Origin: DATGKG01 sp963783145
GTDB taxonomy: Bacteria; Desulfobacterota; Binatia; Binatales; Binataceae
Length of the DNA: 64,000 nucleotides
Reading direction: 5' to 3'
Assembly (NCBI GenBank): GCA_963783145.1
Contig: CAWAMM010000002.1
Span: 434,001-498,000 of the forward strand
Made by a program: the position numbers and the translations under genes. Below are positions 59,507 through 64,000 of this stretch, one piece after another (positions within the stretch are counted from its first letter, which is position 1; every line of letters starts with the position of its first letter). The notes beneath the pieces are model-generated. The model had not been told where the DNA came from and did not search any database. It was given only the letters and a program-made list of their open reading frames with translations.

Positions 59507-62350
59507 TCAGCGTCCCGCGCCGGAGAGGCCGATGGAGCCGGGGTTGGTCATATTGCCGGTGATTTGAAGTGCAGCGGCCCACTCACCTTTCGCGGCCGGC
59601 GAGAAAAGGATTGCAACCTTGCAACTTTTGCCCGCCGCGATTGATCCCCCCGCCACGCAGGTTGATTTGAGAGCATCGATGCCGAATCCGCATGGCGGTC
59701 CTCCGACTCGGCCGCCGCAGACGGAAATGGGAGAGTTCAGTATCTGCACTTCAATGTCACTGATCGATATTGCCGCTTTGTTCTTTTTGGGATTCGACAC
59801 GGTGACGAACTTCAGCGCGCTCTCCGTATCGACTCGGCGGGTTGGGAACTTGATTTCCTCACTCTTCGGCGCATAGGTGACCGGTCCGACCGGCGTCGCA
59901 GTTGGAGTCGGCGTGGGTGTTACGGTTGCCGTCGCAGTCGCGGTTGCCGTCATCGTTGCGGTAGGTGTCCCACCTCCGAATGCGGTTGGTCCCGGACTCC
60001 CGGTCGGCTGCGGCACTCGCGTGGGGAGCAGGGTCCGCACCGGAGTGGGCGTCGGCGTTGCAGTCGCAGCGGCCACTGTGGCGGTAGGGGTTGGCACCAA
60101 CGGTGTGGGCGTCGAAGTAACGGTTATCGTAGCTGTCGGCAATACGATGCGAGCCACAAACGCATCCTGGGGCTGGGACCCGGGTCCATTGGCCCCTCCG
60201 GCAAAAGAAGGTTGGAAGACACCCAACGTGACAGGAAAATCGTTCGAGCTGGTGCTTCCCGTCACATACACGTTGTTCAAGGAATCAACCGCTACCGCTT
60301 CGCCGTCATCCGACGAGCTGCCGCCAAGGAGAGTGAGATAGTTTACGGTGGAACCGGTCGAATCCAGCACCATCAGCAGAGCATCGGAACCGCCACCGAA
60401 GCTGGACTGGAACGCGCCGGGGGTCGTAGCTAACGGTCCCGCGGAGGACCCCGCGATAAAGATGTCGCCCTGGGGACCTAACGCGATGCCCAGTAGCCCT
60501 GTGATCAATTGAGACGCGTTAGTTACCCAAATGGATCCGCCTAAGCCTTGTCCTGCGGGGTCTAGTCTTTGGAGGAATTGGCCATGCGTGGCACTTCCGC
60601 CGTTAGGTTGCGCCTCCCAGCTACCAATCGCGTTAGAATCGCCGCTGCTATCTACCGCTATCGCTGCGACGGAAGCAGAGACAAGGCCGGAAATCCCGCC
60701 GCCGTCCAGCTGCGTCGAAAAGTTGAGACCCGTTCCGTTGCTGTTCAGCGCAATAATGGAATCGCAATTTTCCTGACAGAAGGGAGAAGAAGTGTGGTAG
60801 GCGGAGATGGCAATATAGGCATTTCGGGAACCATCGAGCCCGATCGCGTTGGCAGATTGCTGGTACATGTCGTTTTGCTCACTTAGTGGGAACAGAAATG
60901 TCGAATACGCCAATGCAGTGCCGGACGGGTTGAATTTCGTTGCAAACCCTACACTATCGTTGTCGGAGTCCGGATAGCCTGTCTGGTAAGTATTGGCGGT
61001 CAACGGAAAATCCGGTGAAGTCGTCGCCCCGGTCACATAAGCGTCGCCAGTGGAATCGACCGCGATCGCAGTGCCGGTTGAAGATTTGCTTCCGTTCAGG
61101 AAGGTCGAGTAAATCAAACCGCCGTTTGGGTCGAGCGCCAGGACAAACGCGTCGACCGTGCCATTGGGCCCTGAAAACGTAGTCTGAAACGCACCTACCG
61201 ACGCTGGGAAGTCCGGCGAATATGTGATTCCGGTGACGTAGATGTTTCCCTGCGGGTCGAGTGCGATGCCATTGGCACCGTCGGAGTTGCTCCCTCCGAC
61301 ATAAGTCGAATAAAGAAGGGCGCTTCCATCCGAATTGATCTTGGTCACAAACGCGTCGTAAACACCGTAGAACGTCGATTGCAGAGGATTTTTGGTCAAC
61401 GGAAAATCGACCGACGCAGTCGCTCCGGCTACCCATGCTTCGCCGGCCGAATCAACCGCGATTGCGCTCCCGAAGTCCTGACCGCTCCCACCTAGGTAGC
61501 TCACATAGGTCAGCAGCGGATCGATGATGAGTGGCGCGCGGCGATCATATGCGCCGAGTTTGAACGTCACCGAATGCTTGCCCCTCAGCGCGTAGCCGCC
61601 CGCTACCGGATGCCTCGTGCCATGTGACTCCTGATAGATGAGCGGCGCTTTCTGGATCACTTCGCCACCGGCAGTCTTGATGACGAGGTTGCCGTCGCGA
61701 TCGAGGGAAAGAGCATCGGCGCCCTCGATGTCCATCCTGATGCGCGAGGGGTCGGCATTCGGCGCGATCACGAAGTCATATTCGAGGTGGCCCTGAGTGC
61801 CTCGATAGACGAGGTTGATGCCGGGATAGATGCTCTCGAAGCGCACGCCACCATAGGTCGCGATCCCGGTGCGCCACTTCGCACGATCCTTGTCGATAAA
61901 GTAGTTGCTATGCCCCGGCAGCGCGTCGACGCCACTTGCGGTGGAGTTCGGATTGGCGCCTTCGAGGCGAATGCGCACCACCGAGAACTTCGGCTTCTCG
62001 ATGCTCTCGGGATGAAACGCGATCGGCATCGCGCCTGGCTTGGTCTGCTTCTTCGCCGATGACGGCGCGCGCAGCTTCAACACGGCCTCGGTCGGGGTGA
62101 GGAACAATGAATACCCGCCGCCGCGCGCGAGGAACTTCACCTGCGGGTCAGTCTGGCCGCGATTCTCCTCGAAGCTCAGCGGCAGATGCCCATACGCATC
62201 GCGCACCTGTGGCGGATGCGTCGCCCTCGCCATCGATGGTTTTGCGGATGGCGCTGTTCCGTATGACGCCGCGACCGCAAGCGTCGCGCATACCACGATG
62301 GTGATCGATATCCACAAATTGGAACGGCCTCGGAGCACTTGATGCTGCAT
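59507..62350 (-). CDS. Giant secreted SBBP-repeat beta-propeller protein
   Basis: The protein has about 947 residues from the ATG at 62350, preceded by GGGGG. Signal sequence LWISITIVVCATLAVAASYG. An N-terminal domain (HLPLSFEENRGQTDPQVKFLARGGGYSLFL) is usual before SBBP repeats. Then come 7-bladed SBBP propeller repeats: SAIAVDSAGEAWVAGATASVDFPLT, GIALDPQGNIYVTGITYSPDFP, AIAVDSTGDAYVTGATTSPDFPLT, AVAVDSLNNVYVTGSTSSNDFPVT. A Thr/Pro/Ala stalk and one choice-of-anchor domain close it. Likely a surface protein, paired with its neighbour. Confidence 0.85.
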   Translation of the reverse strand: MQHQVLRGRSNLWISITIVVCATLAVAASYGTAPSAKPSMARATHPPQVRDAYGHLPLSFEENRGQTDPQVKFLARGGGYSLFLTPTEAVLKLRAPSSAKKQTKPGAMPIAFHPESIEKPKFSVVRIRLEGANPNSTASGVDALPGHSNYFIDKDRAKWRTGIATYGGVRFESIYPGINLVYRGTQGHLEYDFVIAPNADPSRIRMDIEGADALSLDRDGNLVIKTAGGEVIQKAPLIYQESHGTRHPVAGGYALRGKHSVTFKLGAYDRRAPLIIDPLLTYVSYLGGSGQDFGSAIAVDSAGEAWVAGATASVDFPLTKNPLQSTFYGVYDAFVTKINSDGSALLYSTYVGGSNSDGANGIALDPQGNIYVTGITYSPDFPASVGAFQTTFSGPNGTVDAFVLALDPNGGLIYSTFLNGSKSSTGTAIAVDSTGDAYVTGATTSPDFPLTANTYQTGYPDSDNDSVGFATKFNPSGTALAYSTFLFPLSEQNDMYQQSANAIGLDGSRNAYIAISAYHTSSPFCQENCDSIIALNSNGTGLNFSTQLDGGGISGLVSASVAAIAVDSSGDSNAIGSWEAQPNGGSATHGQFLQRLDPAGQGLGGSIWVTNASQLITGLLGIALGPQGDIFIAGSSAGPLATTPGAFQSSFGGGSDALLMVLDSTGSTVNYLTLLGGSSSDDGEAVAVDSLNNVYVTGSTSSNDFPVTLGVFQPSFAGGANGPGSQPQDAFVARIVLPTATITVTSTPTPLVPTPTATVAAATATPTPTPVRTLLPTRVPQPTGSPGPTAFGGGTPTATMTATATATATVTPTPTPTATPVGPVTYAPKSEEIKFPTRRVDTESALKFVTVSNPKKNKAAISISDIEVQILNSPISVCGGRVGGPPCGFGIDALKSTCVAGGSIAAGKSCKVAILFSPAAKGEWAAALQITGNMTNPGSIGLSGAGR

Positions 62351-62552
62351 GTTCCCCCGCTCGCGCCGTATCAGGTCGGGCCGGCTGGATGTCAAAACGT
62401 GACCGCGAGTTCGCGTAAAATTTACTATAACCAGCGAACGAGCACATCAGCTTATCGATTGCGACGGCCCCGTTCGTGACTTACCCCTTACCACGAACCG
62501 AGCGGCCGACCGTTTAAGGTAGCGGAGCAAATCCGCATATGCTCATTCAACG

Positions 62553-63458
62553 ATGTCGCACGAACCTGCCGCAAAGCCGCCGCTATCCATCATCATAGCC
62601 TGCCGGGAGCCTTGGCCTGCGATCCGCGTGGCGCTCGATGCGCTCCATCCGCAGGCCGTCGCGATGGGCGCGGAGATCATCGTCGCGCTGAATGATCCCG
62701 CTACCATCGCTCCCGATGGGAAAGAGCGATATTCCGCGGTGCGATGGCTGCAGGGAGCGCATGATGACTCGGTGTTTCGGTTGCGCGCCCTGGCAATCCC
62801 GCAATGCCGGGCCGACCTCATTGCGCTGACCGAGGATCACGCGTGGGTGGATGCGAATTGGTGCCGAGCGATTCTCGATACGCATGCGCAATATCCCGAA
62901 GCGGCAGCGATCGGCGGGGTGGTCGAAAATGGCGCCACCGAATCGATCGCGGATTGGGCGGCATTTCTGGTCGTTAACGGCAGATTCATGCGGCCGATCC
63001 GAAATGGGCCCACCACGGAGATATCGCTTCAGTCCAATGTCTCGTACAAACGTAGCGCGCTGCGTGGACCTTTTCCGGAGTTCGGGCTGGTGACCTCGAT
63101 CCTGCATCATGAGCTGCGCGAGGGTGGATCGATGCTGGTCGCGAGCGATCGGATGGTGGTGCACCACACACAGAAGCTCACCCTCGGTGGCCACTCCGCG
63201 CTGCATTTTCACAATGCTCGATCGACCGCGGGCTTGCTTCGCATCGCCGCGCCCGCGTCGCCGTGGCTGGCCGGCTATGCGGTCCTCCTTCCGAAACTGG
63301 TATGGCGCACGCTAGCGACGGGGTTTCGCAAACGGCGTCATCGAAGCGAACTAATCCTGGGCTTCCCGGTCATCGCATGGTTGGTTGGTTGCCATGCGGC
63401 AGGCGAGCTGATCGGGCACTTCATGGGACCCGGAGACAGCGCCCGGCGCGTCAATTGA
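62553..63458 (+). CDS. Family 2 glycosyltransferase-like protein
   Basis: The 301-residue protein has a GT-A fold N-terminal half: LSIIIACREPWPAIRVALDAL, EIIVALND, ALTEDHAWVDANW (DxD-like acidic site reads EDH), AIGGVVENG. The C-terminal third has one or two hydrophobic helices (LILGFPVIAWLVGCHAAGELIG). It probably transfers a sugar at the inner membrane; donor and acceptor unknown. Confidence 0.75.
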   Translation: MSHEPAAKPPLSIIIACREPWPAIRVALDALHPQAVAMGAEIIVALNDPATIAPDGKERYSAVRWLQGAHDDSVFRLRALAIPQCRADLIALTEDHAWVDANWCRAILDTHAQYPEAAAIGGVVENGATESIADWAAFLVVNGRFMRPIRNGPTTEISLQSNVSYKRSALRGPFPEFGLVTSILHHELREGGSMLVASDRMVVHHTQKLTLGGHSALHFHNARSTAGLLRIAAPASPWLAGYAVLLPKLVWRTLATGFRKRRHRSELILGFPVIAWLVGCHAAGELIGHFMGPGDSARRVN

Positions 63459-63539
63459 GCATCGACCGGGTTTTATTCTGAACTAAAGGGCGCTTGGCCC
63501 GAACCTCTCAAACTGTTACAAAGTTAGATCCTTGGCGGG

Positions 63540-63615
63540 GCGGGTGTAGCTCAGTTGGTAGAGCGCGACCTTGCCAAGGTCGAAGTCGTCGGTTCGAGAC
63601 CGATCACCCGCTCCA
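63540..63615 (+). tRNA. tRNA-Gly (anticodon GCC)
   Basis: The acceptor stem GCGGGTG pairs with CACCCGC, and the D-arm is GCTC-AGTTGGTA-GAGC. The anticodon stem is GACC/GGTC around TTGCCAA, so the anticodon is GCC. The T-arm is CGGTTCGAGACCG and the variable region CGAAGTCGT-like. Discriminator T, and CCA is encoded (63613-63615). Confidence 0.95.
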
Positions 63616-63737
63616 TTTTCGGCCTTCCATCGAAGTTGACCTTTCCCGGCTCCGGAACGATGCTTCTGGAGGCTTGCGAACGCGGTCTCATCCACCTCGC
63701 TCAGTCGTCTCGTTCATTTTCGGGAGGAACCCGGCTC

Positions 63738-64000
63738 ATGGCGCAATCCAACGGATCAAACGAATCGCCTGCGCGCGGATACTTTCGCAACAAGACGGTC
63801 ATCATCACCGGGGCGTCGAGCGGTATCGGTGAAGATGTTGCACTTGGCTTCGCGCGGCAGGGCGCGCGCGTCGCGCTGCTGGCACGGCGCAAGAACATGC
63901 TCGAGGATCTCGCCGGCCGCATCGAGGCGGGAGGCGGTCGCGCCTTGGCTATCGCATGTGACGTGACCAAGCGCGCCGACGTCGACGCCGCGATCGGGCA
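63738..64000 (+). CDS. Short-chain dehydrogenase/reductase, 3'-truncated by window end
   Basis: The ATG at 63738 follows GGGAGGA by 10 bases. The frame reads FRNKTVIITGASSGIGEDVA with the SDR cofactor motif TGxxxGIG, then RVALLARRKNMLEDLA and CDVTKRADVDAAI, and runs off the window. An NAD(P)-dependent oxidoreductase of unknown substrate. Confidence 0.88.
   Translation, partial: MAQSNGSNESPARGYFRNKTVIITGASSGIGEDVALGFARQGARVALLARRKNMLEDLAGRIEAGGGRALAIACDVTKRADVDAAIG

Overview
The window is a GC-rich bacterial chromosome segment. Genes are tightly packed on both strands with operon-style overlaps, and codon use favours G/C at the third position. The contents suggest an aerobic, metabolically broad, probably uncultured Gram-negative: a split B12-dependent acyl-CoA mutase, otsBA trehalose synthesis, a Tad pilus, an aa3-type cytochrome oxidase, several CoA ligases and acyl-CoA enzymes, molybdenum-cofactor genes, and very large secreted beta-propeller proteins. 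This fits lineages such as Binatota, Desulfobacterota-like or Acidobacteriota-like bacteria. I cannot assign the phylum from this sequence alone.

Layout. 1-6.5 kb: 3' end of an acyl-CoA mutase and its B12 subunit, then a leftward TPR/otsB/otsA block, an esterase and a lipoprotein. 6.8-15.2 kb: a Tad/Flp pilus locus (flp, cpaB, cpaC, cpaE, cpaF, tadB, tadC, TPR protein) behind a good sigma-54 (-24/-12) promoter. 15.2-19.6 kb: a peroxiredoxin, a HAD hydrolase, then two tandem receiver-less sigma-54 activators, each with its own -24/-12-like promoter; they are the obvious candidates to drive the pilus. 19.65-19.92 kb: a three-unit array of hairpin repeats. 20-23.25 kb: XdhC and a MobA-like transferase, then an ECF sigma/anti-sigma/metal-sensor operon. 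23.25-26.05 kb: an accessory island of broken or orphan genes (frameshifted Cys-rich secreted protein, nonsense-interrupted small gene, DUF29 operon), bracketed by a partial duplication of the metal-sensor gene. 26.3-31.7 kb: a radical SAM protein, then the most interesting cluster.

That cluster (28.1-31.65 kb, leftward) encodes three proteins. The first is a Rieske-type oxygenase with its two domains in reversed order. The second is a multi-spanning membrane protein carrying two copies of the D-x3-H-x12/13-H motif known from the copper site of the PmoC/AmoC subunit of membrane monooxygenases. The third is a PmoB-shaped protein (signal peptide giving an N-terminal histidine, periplasmic domain, two membrane helices, His-rich periplasmic domain). 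Together they look like a divergent, possibly undescribed membrane oxygenase system.

31.7-41 kb: housekeeping and small genes, including a polyferredoxin with four [4Fe-4S] motifs, a Fur-box-controlled FTR1 iron permease, hydroxyacyl-CoA dehydrogenase, GreA, an AbrB/RelE-type toxin-antitoxin pair and a long-chain acyl-CoA synthetase. 41-48.2 kb: a complete cytochrome c oxidase operon with heme A synthesis genes, two small membrane proteins, two subunit III genes (the second frameshifted near its end), subunit IV and a DUF420/CtaM assembly factor. 48.2-55.4 kb: GST, PaaK-like ligase, an RND-remnant/TPR protein, MoaA, a DUF4331 protein, a small lipoprotein and a SRAP peptidase. 55.4-62.4 kb: two giant secreted propeller proteins with Thr-Pro stalks. 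The window ends with a glycosyltransferase, tRNA-Gly(GCC) and the start of an SDR gene.
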